From Owenia fusiformis (lineage: Eukaryota; Annelida; Polychaeta; Sabellida; Oweniidae), in the NCBI GenBank assembly GCA_903813345.2, contig CAIIXF020000004.1, positions 28,339,986 through 28,403,985 on the forward strand: 64,000 bases of DNA, given 5' to 3'. A model generated the notes under the pieces. It did not search any database. It saw nothing but the letters and a program-made list of their open reading frames with translations, and was not told the DNA's origin. The position numbers and the translations under genes are program-made. Of this stretch, positions 1-11,620 are shown piece by piece (the first letter of the stretch is position 1; every line of letters starts with the position of its first letter).

Positions 1-267
1 ATGGTCCAGGTTTGATGATATTTCCATTTCTCATGAATCCATTCACCTGTCTTCAAGTTGTCTCATATTGCTGTTGTTTCTTGCACATCTTGCCGTTTAT
101 TGTTCTTCCTGTTCATTTTTAGTTTAATTAATGTTAATTTGCCTGGAAAGATGTTTCCTCCATTATCATAACCCAATGTGTGAAAGTAGCACCTGCCTCT
201 TCGTGTGTACTACAACACATTTGGAACATCCCCCTGTCCAAAACTTTGAAGCTCATCATCTAAGGGA

Positions 268-602
268 TTAGAACAATATTTTTTCATAAGTGACCTGTTC
301 TTCTTCATCCAGGTCTTTGCGCCATTTCCCTATGTCCGCAAGTCGCTGTTTAACTTCAGCATCGGACAGGTCATCACCCTCTGGATTCTTAGAGTTTTCT
401 TCCTGCATCACTGGCTCAGATCTCATAGCTTCAGCACCCTGTTGTGAGATCATCATGGTAACCTCACCATCAACCCGTAACTCTTGTCTCTCTTCTTCCA
501 TCTGGTATGCAGGACAAGACTAGAGTTATACAGGTTATAAATACAAGGGTGTGCATGAACTCGTCTGATCACTGCTTAAATGGAATCCCACCACTGCCAC
601 CA
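268..602 (-). mobile_element. Putative LTR-retrotransposon leader: PBS-like site plus short acidic ORF
   Basis: Read on the minus strand, positions 602-584 give TGGTGGCAGTGGTGGGAT, which resembles the tRNA primer-binding site of Ty3/Gypsy elements. About 80 bp further on, a 77-codon frame starts at 501 and ends at 268. It encodes an acidic, Glu/Asp-rich protein that I do not recognise. A leader followed by a short gag-like start is the usual order in such elements. No matching long terminal repeats can be found at the window edge, so the element is truncated, internally deleted or misread. The TGG-start site is the main evidence, and chance is a real alternative. Confidence 0.3.
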
Positions 603-711
603 ATTATAGCGTTGCCGGAAGTGATGCATTGTGGGTGATGTGTTACATTAATGATTATTGATATAAGTACACTACACGTGTAATAATCTTACAAATAAAA
701 GTCAAGTCAAG

Positions 712-1668
712 CATTGCCAAAATTACCTCATTTCAATATGGTGCCGCCCAAGCCATTTTTCAAATTAAAAGTAAACCCGCCAGTGAATCTATATTGGGGG
801 ATTTAGGCTGGAAACCGATAGCAGAGGTGATTGAAAAAAGACAAATTGACTATTTGAACTACCTAAATTTTAATGTACCAACTACATCCCTCCCTCATAA
901 AATCCTACAGAATTTGCTAAAAATTATTAAAAGTCGGCAAAGAATCATATTGGAAATCTGCATCAAATGCACGGAATATTTTAAGAGATAAAGGTTTAGA
1001 TGATGTTATTTTTCGGAATGACAGCGAATGGTACCCCTCATTTTTAACTATATCTCAATCCCAAAGCATTTATAATTTCCACACTAGAGTAGCTGAACAC
1101 CCCTCCCTTGAAATATATAAGGAGGTTAAAACCCATAACTGCACTGAAAGGTACCTTAAGAATGACCTTGATTTTTATGGATCTAAAATTAAATTTCTAG
1201 CAAGATCGAATAATTTCTGCCTTGAGACAAATTATGAAAAGTGGGGCAAAAGTGATGGTATATGTATAATGTGTAATCTTAATTTGAGAGATACTCTACC
1301 AGACAGATTAATGGTGTGTCCCCATTTTGCCAAAGCCATGTCCGACTTTTACAATGATGTAGAGAAATATGTTTCTCCCATTTTAAGTGGCAGTTTATTG
1401 TCTTCGAACATTCATGATAGGTTAATTACACTACTTGGTGATAAGGTTTTTATGGAATGGGGGCATGACATTTTTTATATGTTTGATAAATATGTGAAGA
1501 TGTTTTTAGCAACACTTTTTAACCCTAGAAAACTGTAGTGTTTTGTGTAAACATTTTTAGTGCTTATAAAATATATATGTAGATTACAAATACTGACGCA
1601 CCTAATAATAGTGTGTCGCTGTTAAAAAAGCGTATGTCAAAATAAATAAATAAAAAAAATAAATTAAA
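712..1668 (+). mobile_element. 5'-truncated non-LTR retrotransposon (LINE) 3' end
   Basis: The plus strand reads as the C-terminal part of a LINE ORF2. It opens around 712 with a segment ending in GDLGWKP (about 800), which also occurs in the LINE at the end of this window (about 63700). A one-base frameshift near 940 moves reading to another frame, which stays open to a stop at 1536-1538. A Cys/His cluster (CIMC...VCPHF, about 1263-1330) fits the zinc-finger-like tail of LINE ORF2 proteins. A 3' UTR follows and ends in an A-rich tail, (AAAT)n, at 1639-1666. The reverse transcriptase domain is absent through 5' truncation. It is a dead copy; the exact clade is not assigned. Confidence 0.75.
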
Positions 1669-1888
1669 GTGCAAACTTTGTCTAAGTGTGTGTACACCTC
1701 AGAACAATGTCATGAATGTGACTATGAAATCTCATATAGCATGTAAAGCAGTAAATTGTAATAAAGGTAGTGTGTTGATTTGTTTGTACCGATATTTAAC
1801 ATTTGTAACTTTGTAAAGAGGCATGAAGCCTTTAAGTATTTTGTAACATTGTAATTGTAGTATGAAAAGAAAATATATCTTCAGCTAT

Positions 1889-2560
1889 TTATTGAGCTTT
1901 ATGCCCATCAAAGGTGTCTCTTCCGTAGCACTGAGGAATCATTGTAGTGGTAACTTGCGGTATAAACTTATAGCTTATAGGTTCCAAGCATATGCAGGCG
2001 TCACATAGTGAAAATAACTTGTCACTCTCAGTGCTTGCAGTGTTCTTTCTTGATTGCAATTTTCTGTGTTTTGATGCTGTAAGTTTTCTTTTAAGTTTGA
2101 GTTCATTCATACTATTGTTCAGCCTCGGCATACAGTGTTGACATATGGTGCATTCTTTTAAAAAATTTTAATAGTTAAATGAATCATGACCATTAATGGG
2201 AAGAAATGAATTTGCTGTGAAAAACAAAAATATTTTGACTGGTTTAACTTAAACTCACTGGATATAGCTTACAAGTTATTGCAGTGAGAGCTAAAAGATA
2301 ACACTCACTGGCACTAGAAAGTGGTGTAATTAATCAACCGTAGCTGTGCACTTCCTCAATTGCCATGGCAATGTTGAGACCCATCATGGTCACTAATCTG
2401 AGTCATCAGCGAAAATCCTTTTGAGGGTATAAAAACACCTTGTTACCTTCCTCTTTGTGTGTTTTGTGATGCTGATTTGGGAACTCCTTCAGAGTCTCTT
2501 CCATTAGATAATGTAATCTCCGTAATCCTCATAAGAACTATCGCTAGAAGTGGAAGACAT
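1889..2560 (-). pseudogene. Candidate small two-exon gene, Cys-rich C terminus, one frameshift
   Basis: On the minus strand a start at 2560 opens MSSTSSDSSYEDYG. One base must be gained or lost near 2520 to continue in a Ser/Asn/Gln-rich frame that reaches a donor-like AAG|GTAACA at 2447. A second open stretch, 2154-1889, follows an acceptor-like TTTTTTAAAAG. It encodes CTICQHC, a basic stretch (KLKRKLTASKHRK) and a second Cys pair (LCDACIC). The stop codon TAA lies inside an AATAAA hexamer, so stop and polyadenylation signal would overlap. I recognise no family. The frameshift suggests a decayed gene, a sequencing error or a wrong exon model. Confidence 0.4.
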
Positions 2561-2995
2561 TTTTTCTTTTAAATGATGTAGGTCATTTTCTTATAAATTG
2601 TAACAATATAGGACTCATTCGTTCTCCACGTTTAGTTCTCATTCTCAAGCTTGGCCTCAAATCTTCAAGTTCATGTCATGAGCTATCATCAGACTTCTGT
2701 TGATTTCTGAATTATAATACATATTGAATTACTAGTAGTTTAATCTGACATTCACAAGATGTTTACACTTGTTTAAATATTGATCTCACACTTAATAATG
2801 TGACCAAGTAGTGCAATTGCACTGTTTACATGGAACTATTTTACAAAACTAGTATTGAACTTATCTGACTCACCAGTGTCACTGTCGCTGTACAATGGTA
2901 CACTCCAAGGTGCACTGATATGTCCTACAATATATAAATATTGTATATAAAATGCCTTTATATTTGTTGAACTTGAGTGTTGTTTGATATATATA

Positions 2996-4045
2996 CAGGG
3001 TGATCAATAAATAAGGTAAAAGTATCTGGCATTTCTTCAGCTTTTACCCAATCCTCATAAAATTTGCACAGAATAATGTTCAAACATTATTGAATTGGTA
3101 TATTAAGTTACAGATCAAAGTAATGTGATTTGTTGAAGTTATAGTTGCCATAGTAACAGAAAGCATGAAGACCCGGGGCAACTTTCAAAAGACTAAATTT
3201 TCAGTCGAAGCACTTTTGATAATATATTTCAAATCACAATTGAAATGGCATATCATATTTTTATTTTATACTTCATAACCACTACTTAATGTCCTTTGTT
3301 TTTAACATAGGCCTATAGTTCTTGTCTTCTACTCCAGTCTTTGTCTTTGAACACCTTTTTAAACCCATTTTCCCATAGCCTGCAAATTTTCAAGATAGCT
3401 GACTTCAAGTCTTCCAATGAGAAACTTCCTCAACTCCCTCTTCAGCTCACCATGAAGGTAAAATCATAAGGGGACAAGTCAGGAGAGTATAGTACATGAC
3501 CTAACAGTGGGAAACCCAGTGCTTCAATGATTTGTACTGTGCGAATAGCATATCCCAGTGCAATGTGTAACGTTTTGCAGGCCTCTTAGTCTTAGCTTCT
3601 TCCTCTTTTCTCTCATCAAACTCCTCTTTGGGTATTGTCTTTCATCATTGACCTGTGTCATAGACTATCTATGATCACATCAGTTTTCATTATATATTAA
3701 TCTTTTCCGTGACATCAAACATCAAATTTGCAAGAAAATATGTAACAATGTAAACAAAGTAAATTAAAACAATTAATGATGGCACCCACATTTATTTCTT
3801 TTCAGTTTGAAAAAGATGTGCTTTTCATCATTTTTTGTCCAAATTGGACGCAATGAAATTGCCCCGGGTAACCACGACTCCAGTTGCCATAGTAACTATA
3901 ATATTAACCAATCAGATGGCAGAAGTTATATATTTCTATGTTTTAATTTAGAAATGTGCAAGGTATATTCTGACCAAATTTCAGAATGTTTGGACCAATA
4001 TTTACAAAATGCCAGATACTTTTACCTTATTTATTGATCACCCTG
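2996..4045 (-). mobile_element. Mariner-like transposon with perfect 39-bp TIRs, dead transposase
   Basis: The ends at 2996-3034 and 4007-4045 are perfect 39-bp inverted repeats starting CAGGGTGATCAATAAATAAG, flanked by TA on both sides, the Tc1/mariner target. The interior holds a minus-strand transposase remnant at about 3300-3700. YSPDLSPYDF is still legible at about 3480-3510; it is the mariner motif around the third catalytic Asp. Stops and frameshifts break the rest. At 1050 bp it is slightly shorter than the usual 1.3 kb of full mariners. The intact ends mean it might once have been mobilised in trans. Confidence 0.75.
3300..3700 (-). pseudogene. Mariner transposase remnant
   Basis: Minus-strand coding remnant inside the TIR-bounded element. 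The C-terminal catalytic motif YSPDLSPYDF is readable, followed by degenerate frames with a W-x-GF-KVF-like stretch near 3340-3370. In-frame stops exclude function. The N-terminal helix-turn-helix domain was not recognised. Confidence 0.55.
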
Positions 4046-4869
4046 TATATGGCAGTTATCATTGAGAGATTGATATACTAAAGTTATAATATCTGGTTTA
4101 TAAATCAGAAACCACCAAATTATATATATTTATTAAGAGATATCAAAGTGATAGCTAAAGGTTTGACAAGTCAAAATTTTGGAATACTGGGATGTATATG
4201 TTTCTGTGTAATATTAATTTCCCAACATCCTTTATAGATGGAAAATTAATTGTTTAATCCTTTACTATTTTCATCAGCCTCTACTCCCTCACTAAATATG
4301 TAACTTACAGGCATCATGCCTTATCTTCAAAACTAGAAATTAATGAATGTGTAGACTCTATGTTAATACTTAATCAATTCATAGTTGTAAATGTCAATAC
4401 TACGTTCCAAAACACCCAAATCAAAAATCGTGGTAAAACCTCTCTTCCTGTTCATTTACAAACACAATGATGTCAGGAAGGCCTTCTGTTTGTATCATGG
4501 AGGCATCGTCAACCAGTCCCACATTCTATTTGAAATGGCACAGATGATTTATTATAGGAATGCTTAAGCTTGGAATTTTTGTTTCTTGCTTTGGTAGAAA
4601 CTGAAAATACGGTTTAAGTTTGTTTCAAATATCAAGCCTGTTTATGTTTGGTGATTTGAAAACTTTGCACTTAACATTAAGTTCCCCATTATTTTTGATA
4701 TAATGTGTTCTTCCATATCTCTGCCCATCCATTCATTCTCTGAATCACTGTTACCACTTTCAGAATTGTTTTTTGTCATCTAGTCTATATCTCCTGGCAG
4801 CCATTTTTGAATGTCTCTCATTGATTTGCACTGTAAAATGTCAATAACATTTAAACCACATGCTTTCTA
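4046..4869. other. No gene seen
   Basis: AT-rich sequence between the mariner and the large inverted-repeat element. No open frame of interest, repeat or RNA gene could be supported. Confidence 0.5.
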
Positions 4870-5060
4870 TTGCAAGATTAACGCCTGGTGTAACCGTCAC
4901 CATGTTATTCGGTGTTTTTTAAGTAGCGCAAGGATCCTGCCATGACCGTGGCAGTGTTATTTTGTAAGCCTGGTATAACCGTGACAACGCTGTATTATAT
5001 TGCAAGGACTGTCATGACCGTGAGTGTAATCGTGGAAGCCTGGCGCAGCCGTAGCATTTA
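4870..5060. repeat. Left terminal inverted repeat made of degenerate subrepeats
   Basis: This outer segment is a chain of imperfect repeats of a core like GCCTGGTATAACCGTGACAA, seen about five times (for example around 4884, 4938, 4972, 5008 and 5038). The right end, 16250-16441, is its inverted partner. The same core, reversed, forms the 39-bp satellite at 15225-15715. Repeated short cores at both ends are what arrays of transposase-binding sites look like; that function is inferred. Confidence 0.65.
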
Positions 5061-5439
5061 CGTTTAATTTAAGAATTTTTTATTGTTGTTTGTTAAGCGA
5101 TTTGTTTACTATCCACTTTTAAATATTTGTATATTTTATGTCTCCGGTCTAAATTGTTTATTAGCGTGACACAAATAACTTGTCTTATTCTGTGTAAATG
5201 ATTAATTATTTTAGAATATGCGGAAATAATGTGAATATAATGTCTAGTAGTAATTTTGATATTAACATAATTAAGGTAGTCATAACAAATTAATTATGAA
5301 AGTCATAACACCATGATCATATAGTGTTAAACTGTTTAATTGTATCGTATCATTATAATGGCGATCACTTAAAATTGTTTCTGACATTAATATGATTCAT
5401 ATTTACAGTGTCCTAGTACAGTACAGACCAGAGCGGCCA

Positions 5440-5655
5440 TCACACCTCGGTGCGACGATAGATGCACCGATCGACGCACCGACCGGTGCAACGATCGATG
5501 CGACGATCGATGCAACATCGGCGCGCCGAAATGCATCTCGGCGCATTTTAACGATGCACCGATCGGCACGTTTTATGCGCCGGCCGACGCATTTCTCGAT
5601 GCAACGTCCAATGTGCATCGGTGGATCGAGGAATGCATCGATCGATGCAAAATTA
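5440..5655. repeat. CpG-rich cluster of short palindromes (left arm)
   Basis: In strongly AT-rich surroundings this block is dense in CGATCG, GATGCACCG and GGCGCGCC-like palindromes, repeating at about 10-12 bp. Because the sequence is self-complementary, both strands carry open 111-codon frames here; these are artefacts. An inverted counterpart lies at 14935-15120 in the right arm. Confidence 0.7.
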
Positions 5656-6425
5656 AGACAGGGCAACTGTGAGTCTAATTCAACCAGCAATTGTTCAATG
5701 TATTTTATATTTAAATCATATTCTTGAACAAAATTCATGAATTAATAAAAGCCGCCTAAATCGAATGCTACTGAACAGTGGCGATTATTCCTGGTCGATC
5801 GTGTAATATACAGAGGATCGATAATTAAAAGCTAAATTAATTATTTTGCTTTAACCAGAGATATAAAGCAGTTTTATATGTTTCTACCTGAACCTACATG
5901 TAGTCTAGTTTACAACATCAATGGATATAATTACACAGTCACATGTACTTTGTTATTAAATTCAGAAACTTTTACGGCCGGCGCATATTGTCTGATTTTA
6001 AACTTGATATTGTTTATTGGATTGATCGACTGCAAGAAGTGGGAATAAATAAATAAATAACGCAAACCACGTTCTTATAAAGTTTTATTCAGAATCGTAT
6101 TTTATATTTAGTATTTTTTATTTTTATTTATTAAGTTACAGAGACAAGCGGGCACATAGAGGTTTGTTGCAAGACCATTTCTGCGATGACCAAGGAGCGT
6201 ATTTTGGTTTTATAACGGGGATATTGTACGAGCTGAAATAACAAATAAAAGACATGTTCTTATTCTTTCCTTTGATTGTCGTATTAGCTGCGCTGCACGC
6301 GTAACGTATGGCAATTCTTGAAATACTTGTTTTTATTATGAATTACATTATTAGTCCAAAATACACATTTCGTTCAATAAGAAACACATAAAAACGTTCA
6401 ATACATTATCTATCATCACGCCCAG

Positions 6426-6532
6426 CGATCGGACAAAATGAACGGAGGAGGGAGGTCAGCCCATTTTTGATAGAAAATTCAACAAATCTTCACCAACCCC
6501 ACCCCCTCCGATCCGTTCATATTTTCCGATCA
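6426..6532. repeat. Foldback hairpin, about 107 bp
   Basis: GATCGGACAAAATGAACGGA at 6427 is followed, about 50 bp after it ends, by a near reverse complement ending TTTTCCGATC at 6532. The arms are about 27 bp with a few mismatches. It lies inside the left arm of the large element. It may be a tiny MITE or an internal palindrome of the element. Confidence 0.5.
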
Positions 6533-6939
6533 CCAGGTGCGTCTACAGGTGAATAAAAACAACGTATTGCAAAAACCGTATTGTTATATTAAGATCTAGG
6601 AGTATTATAGTACTAAGTGTTCGAACGCGGGATTTCTAAACTGCCACCAGACTACTGACTCTATAAAATACGCTTTACTACTAATTATTGAGCCGTTCAG
6701 TGAACCAGATTTGGAATCAATAGTTGTAGTCCGTGATAAAATGAACTTGATACATGTTACTTGAATATCTATCAACTCATTTTTATGATCAGAGACGGTC
6801 AAAAGCTATATTCTATTGACAACGTAACATTCATTTGTCATCGTGACCTGCAGGTCATGCCAACCATCAACATGCAATGGTATATGTTTACAAAAAACTT
6901 GAAATCAGGAGTTTTATTTAGACGGGACTTCCCCTTTTT

Positions 6940-7052
6940 ATGTCACCACCAAAAGTGGTCACATATTGTTAAAGTCTCCAACTTTTTTATGTACGGTGTT
7001 TAGCGTCTGGGTTCGGCGTTCAGCGTCTGTAACAAATGGCGGGTGGTGACAT
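6940..7052. mobile_element. 113-bp MITE with 11-bp perfect ends (copy 1)
   Basis: Starts ATGTCACCACC and ends GGTGGTGACAT, a perfect 11-bp inverted repeat. A second copy with the same ends lies at 59575-59679. The interior shares ATATTGTTA...GTCTCCA and a tandem GCGTCTG/GCATCTG motif. In this copy the element interrupts sequence that is continuous in the inverted right arm (around 13540), supporting a discrete insertion. No coding capacity. Confidence 0.6.
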
Positions 7053-8566
7053 TTTTCATGTTTATGCCTTGTTTAATATTTAAGGCTCCAAATGAAATAT
7101 GATATCTGATATCATCATGATGTTATTCTTATTATATTATTCTGTTTTGCAGGTGCCAATGAGTATGACACACAAGCAGTGACAATTGAGATTTCAAGTC
7201 CAGTTTGAAGAACAATACGCCGTTCTTCAAATTATAGCCCAGGGAGTTCAAGTTTATGCATCTTGCCTCAAGTAAAGTGTTAGCCCTTAAAGACAGGACC
7301 GTTGGGGAAATGGCACAGTTGCTTGATGCAAGAGCAAAACTTTGAAATAACCATAGATAATATTACAATAGATAAAAGTTTGGCATGTATTATTATTATT
7401 TTCGTTTCATTATTAGATTTGAGAGCAGGTAGACGTATACAGCAGTGCAGTGAATTATGTTTGTATTTTAAGAAGTTGTTTTTCAGGTGTTACCAGCGAT
7501 GATTGCAGGCATGAATACACTTTAAATATATTTCCTAACATATTCCTTCAGTAAATACACCCGTTTGCATGTTTTAAATAAGCCGTAAATAAAATGTTTA
7601 AACTTTGTTAGCATGGTCTATAAACTACAACGACCGTAAACCTCTTAAAGTTTTGATTTGTTTTGTTGAAATTAGATTAAGAAATTAGTCTTTCAAATGT
7701 CACCAGTGTCTTTAGGGTTGAGGTTTCACGTCGGTTTAAATTAGAATAATTCTTTACTATCTGGTTTTGTTTGCTTCATTGTGAAATGTTCATCGAATTG
7801 TTATTTTTCGAATCATTTCCATTTCGTTACATAAGTTATTTGGAATAAACTTAATTTCAGCTAAAATGCAGAGTAGTGCATTTTAAATCTTATTTTGTTT
7901 CAGTGCTTCAAAATCTAATTTTGAAGCATTGAAACTTCAAAATTTTATTTTGACGTTTTGTTGCTTATCACCGTATTAATTATGAGCACAAGTTTTTATG
8001 TTTGTTTATTTGTTTTTATTTCTTATACAAGTACAAGTAAGTTATACATTGCAAGTCACACCCGTAGCAAACCCTGCATTGCCTTACAAAGTTTACATGA
8101 GCAGTTTCGAGAAACATTAGAATATGGGAGAGGTTCAAGAAGAGACCCGGTGTAAAAGGGTAGGAGGTCCAGACAGTATCTGTTGGAATGTTATATATTT
8201 CCCTATCCATTATATGATAGGCGTATGCATGAGTGGAGGGTTGTGGAAATAGGGCCTCGTGAGAGATACATGTACTTGACAGTCAGTAATTGTTTACACC
8301 CCCCCTTCCTTGAAATGCTGAACTAATGTGCTTTTTGTTCATTGAAACAATACGAAATCAAAATTGACTAGTTTCCTAATTACAATAAAAACAAACGGCT
8401 GGTTAGAAGATTACAGTGACTGTTTCCCGTCATTACATAACAATGTTGAAGGTGGGCAAAGGAAATCGAGTCTGTATTGATCTAGTTAATAAGCATGATA
8501 CGTGATTATAAACGTAGAGTAAAGGAAATGCCAGGAAATTTTTTAGAATTCTCATTGTAATCAGAA

Positions 8567-8766
8567 CAGCCCCGTAGCCAGGGGGGGTTCGGGGGGTTCG
8601 GGCGAACCCCCCCCCTGGCCAAAATTTCTTTCAAAATCATGCAATTTTTCACCATTCTGACTATTTTTTGAGTGATTTTTGGCAAAATTTGCCAAAGTGA
8701 ACCCCCCCCCCTCTAGAATTTTTGGGAAAAGTGAACCCCCCTTGGAAAATTCTGGCTACGGGCCTG
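8567..8766. mobile_element. 200-bp G/C-run MITE with 15-bp inverted ends
   Basis: Left end CAGCCCCGTAGCCAG and right end CTGGCTACGGGCCTG are inverted repeats matching at 14 of 15 positions. The interior has runs of 6-9 G or C and GAACCCCCCCC blocks. CAGAA directly precedes the left end and follows the right end, a plausible 5-6 bp target duplication. Many invertebrate genomes carry such CCCGTAGCC-type elements. It sits in the central region of the large inverted-repeat element and is therefore younger than it. Confidence 0.65.
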
Positions 8767-10337
8767 CAGAACTATGTGAATTTATACCATTCGCTCAGAC
8801 ATGGGCTAAAATTTTGATTCTTTTCAGCCTAATATTCTATCCAACAGCATTAAATGATCAAACTCAATTATTTAGTAAAACTTCAATAAGGGATCACGTG
8901 AATTTCGATACAGCGGTAAATGAAAGTTTTATGCTTATTATGCGGGAACTATGAAATATAAGATTTAAATACCTAGGTACCGTATTCGGGGGGACATTTT
9001 ATCCTTTTTAGATTTTATATCGATTTTGACATTTTTGGCCTCTGGCTATGAAATATGTCTCTGATATTTATGTATTTCCCGAGAGAAAATTGGACATTTG
9101 CGGGGCCTGATGCAAGACTAGTTATCTGTTTTCCTGTCTTGTTTGAAATGGATAAACTTTGCAATGTCGTATGTTTCAATGAAGCCCATGTGGGAATGAC
9201 AGACTGTAGACCTAGAAATCCATATTTATATACTATAGATCGAGATAGAATAGTAATACAAAATATAGTATTCCCATTTCCAGTATCATAATAGACACCA
9301 ACTTTTAAATACTAGTAACAGATTTAGAATTCCTATTTTAAAATCAAGAGTCAGTTTAATCAGGAATTATAAATTCATTGATCAAATGCGATCGAGACTT
9401 GCGGACAGGATGAGCTAGGATGCAATCAGGAAGGCGCTTAGTTGTTTATATTAATTATTGGGTCTTATAACACCTTAGTATATAGTATACCCCTCCCTCC
9501 CAAATCACAACTTCGCAACCATCGTCAATTTTATAATCAAATCCCTTTCCCTCACTAATGCAAATACATGAATAAATATAATTGGAGTGAATTGCATGCG
9601 TTTCGAATGAAGTTATCTTTGTAGTACTAGTATTAATTTGTTCAAACAAGTTTACAGAAGTTAAATGAAAGGGGACAAAGGGAAACAGGGGCGTAGTCAA
9701 CTTTCAGTCAGGGGGGGATGCGATTGCCCCTTAAAAATTCGGTTTTCAGTCAGAATGGGGTGGGGGTGCGATTAGCAAGCCAAAATATTTTTTTAAATAA
9801 TAAATCAAAACAAAGCTTTTTTTAAATTATGTATGTAAACACTTATCATATGTATGCAACATGCAAAACCAATAAACTGAATACATTTAAAGATTAGACT
9901 GCAGCTTCTTGAAAAGAAAGCAGAACGTGTCTTCACCGCCAACATAGAGAGCAACGTGTACTAATTATAAGTATCTGAAAGATAACGCAAAAAACGTAAT
10001 TATTAACTTTCAAGTCTTAACAATTTAACATGTAACTGTAACATAACATATATATCGCCTCGAGGGGTCATTTAGCTTGATGAATAACCCCTCTTAGAGA
10101 GGTTTCGCACAATGGATTAACCTCAACTCGTTTTAGTGCTGTACCCTACGCGCAGAGCCTAGAAATAAACTACAGAAGATGAAGCTCTTTTTTAATTAAG
10201 AAGTGAAGTCGAACGAATGTAAAGGGTAATAAATCTGGTGAACACAACACGTTGAGCTAAAAACTTGCGAAACCTCTCTATAAACGCATTGTTGAACGCA
10301 AATGATCATGTGGATTCACTTAAATTCTGAATTATAT
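8767..10337. other. Centre of the large element, no supported gene
   Basis: AT-rich. A 78-codon plus-strand frame at 9055-9291 and an 81-codon minus-strand frame at 9455-9700 have no recognisable motif. G/C-run sequence near 9684-9770 (GGGGGGGAT, GGGGTGGGGG) resembles degenerate MITE remnants. Confidence 0.4.
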
Positions 10338-10532
10338 TCAACTGTTTCTGTAAACTTCAACGAATGCATTTAATCCCATGATGCGTTTCACTCCTATCTG
10401 GAGTCTGGGAGTGCAGACTTGCACCCCGGGACTTGCACCAACCATTGCCCCTCTTCCACCCCGTGTCATCCTTGAGGTCCATGCATAGCCAAACACTTCA
10501 CATGCCTGTATCACCCCGTTAATGGAAACGAC
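10338..10532 (-). CDS. Candidate terminal exon inside the large element, unknown family
   Basis: On the minus strand a pyrimidine-containing acceptor, TTTTTTACAG, precedes 64 open codons and a stop at 10338-10340. The stretch is clearly more GC-rich than its surroundings. Its protein contains SINGVIQACEVFGYAW and a Gly-rich RGGRGAMVGASPG. A separate minus-strand open stretch lies upstream, starting MDQDADKTVKVVETLAI at 10939, but no donor links the two convincingly. It is the best protein-like signal in the element's central region, so an element-encoded gene is possible. The family is not recognised. Confidence 0.35.
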   Translation of the reverse strand, partial: VVSINGVIQACEVFGYAWTSRMTRGGRGAMVGASPGVQVCTPRLQIGVKRIMGLNAFVEVYRNS

Positions 10533-10999
10533 CTGTAAAAAATGAATATCATATTAAGCAAATGCCTTTTATGGCCAGGTGACCGAGACATCAAAGTGAT
10601 ATTGAGTGAATTTTCTCCAACTCAAAACGTAATTATATAGATATAAATAACTCTCTTCATAAAATCTAAAGTTCACAATCCTTATCTAAATTGTGTATGG
10701 AACAAAACCAGAAGTCTGTTATATTATTAGTCTACAAAATGTCCGGTGACTTAACTGTATGGAATTTTGAAATATAAAAATTTTATTGTAGATATATAAC
10801 ATAAACACATCAACATAAAAAAAATTTAATACAGTTATATTGTAACAATATTCATATTATATTAATTAGAGGGACCAAACACATTCGCTATTGCTAAGGT
10901 TTCTACGACTTTAACTGTCTTATCAGCATCTTGATCCATCAAGGTATTACAATATTGTATGACTGAAGGAATACATTGGTATGCTATGTCAGAGCATGA

Positions 11000-11254
11000 A
11001 ATTACAAATACACTATTCTTAATAGGCGGCTTCATACTCCTTACGTCTCAAAATCTCTTAATTTTCAAATGGGAGTATATCATTTTCGTGAGCGGGATTT
11101 GGCGGGACAATACGACTTTCTTTCAAAATCAAAAATATTCAAAGGTGTTATTCATCGGGAAGTAGTATCATGGGATAAATTTAGATATATCATTGCATCC
11201 CACGACCGGTTTGATTATCAATACGCAATCAGTCTGGTACTGGTCAAGCAGTAA
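11000..11254 (+). CDS. Protein-like open frame in centre of the large element
   Basis: A plus-strand frame is open from 11000 to a stop at 11252-11254, with an internal ATG at 11069. Its composition is protein-like: MGVYHFRERDLAGQYDF is followed by a mixed charged/aromatic stretch ending ISLVLVKQ. An overlapping frame is also open, so chance cannot be excluded. I recognise no domain. It may be an exon of a decayed element-borne gene. Confidence 0.25.
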   Translation, partial: NYKYTILNRRLHTPYVSKSLNFQMGVYHFRERDLAGQYDFLSKSKIFKGVIHREVVSWDKFRYIIASHDRFDYQYAISLVLVKQ

Positions 11255-11484
11255 TAAATAACAGACGCTAATAAGACACAGGATGCAATCAGGTTAATTA
11301 TCGTCTTTTATTGTCTTAAGTCTCAGCGTACCTTGTAAGATAATCATTCCCGTTTAATTTTGTTTGAATCGAAATTAAACGGAGGAGGGGGGGGTGAACA
11401 TTTAAATCTTAATTTTATTCCTTACAATAGTTAAGAAAACAAACAAAAGACCAATCACTAATCCATCAATTTCCGTGCTCTGCG

Positions 11485-11620
11485 GATGTTTGATTACAGA
11501 AAAGTTTGATTACAGAAAAGTCTAAACATCATCCAGGACTCTGATTGCAGCAGAAGTCGTCTAGGACTCTGATTATAGAAAATATCGTCTTAGCCTTTGA
11601 TTACAGAGATCGTCTAGGGT
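11485..11620. repeat. Imperfect short tandem repeat
   Basis: Units built on TTTGATTACAGAAAAGT and GTCTAGGACTCTGATTA repeat about five times with a variable spacing of 17-35 bp. Confidence 0.5.

Noticed and set aside
1-720. Complete LTR element with 3' LTR starting after a polypurine-like GGACAGGGGGA near 230
   Set aside because: The sequence after that tract does not match the sequence before the primer-site candidate, so no LTR pair can be shown.
5387-5738. 111-codon frames on both strands
   Set aside because: They mirror each other because the sequence is a cluster of CGATCG/GATGCACC palindromes; no protein features.
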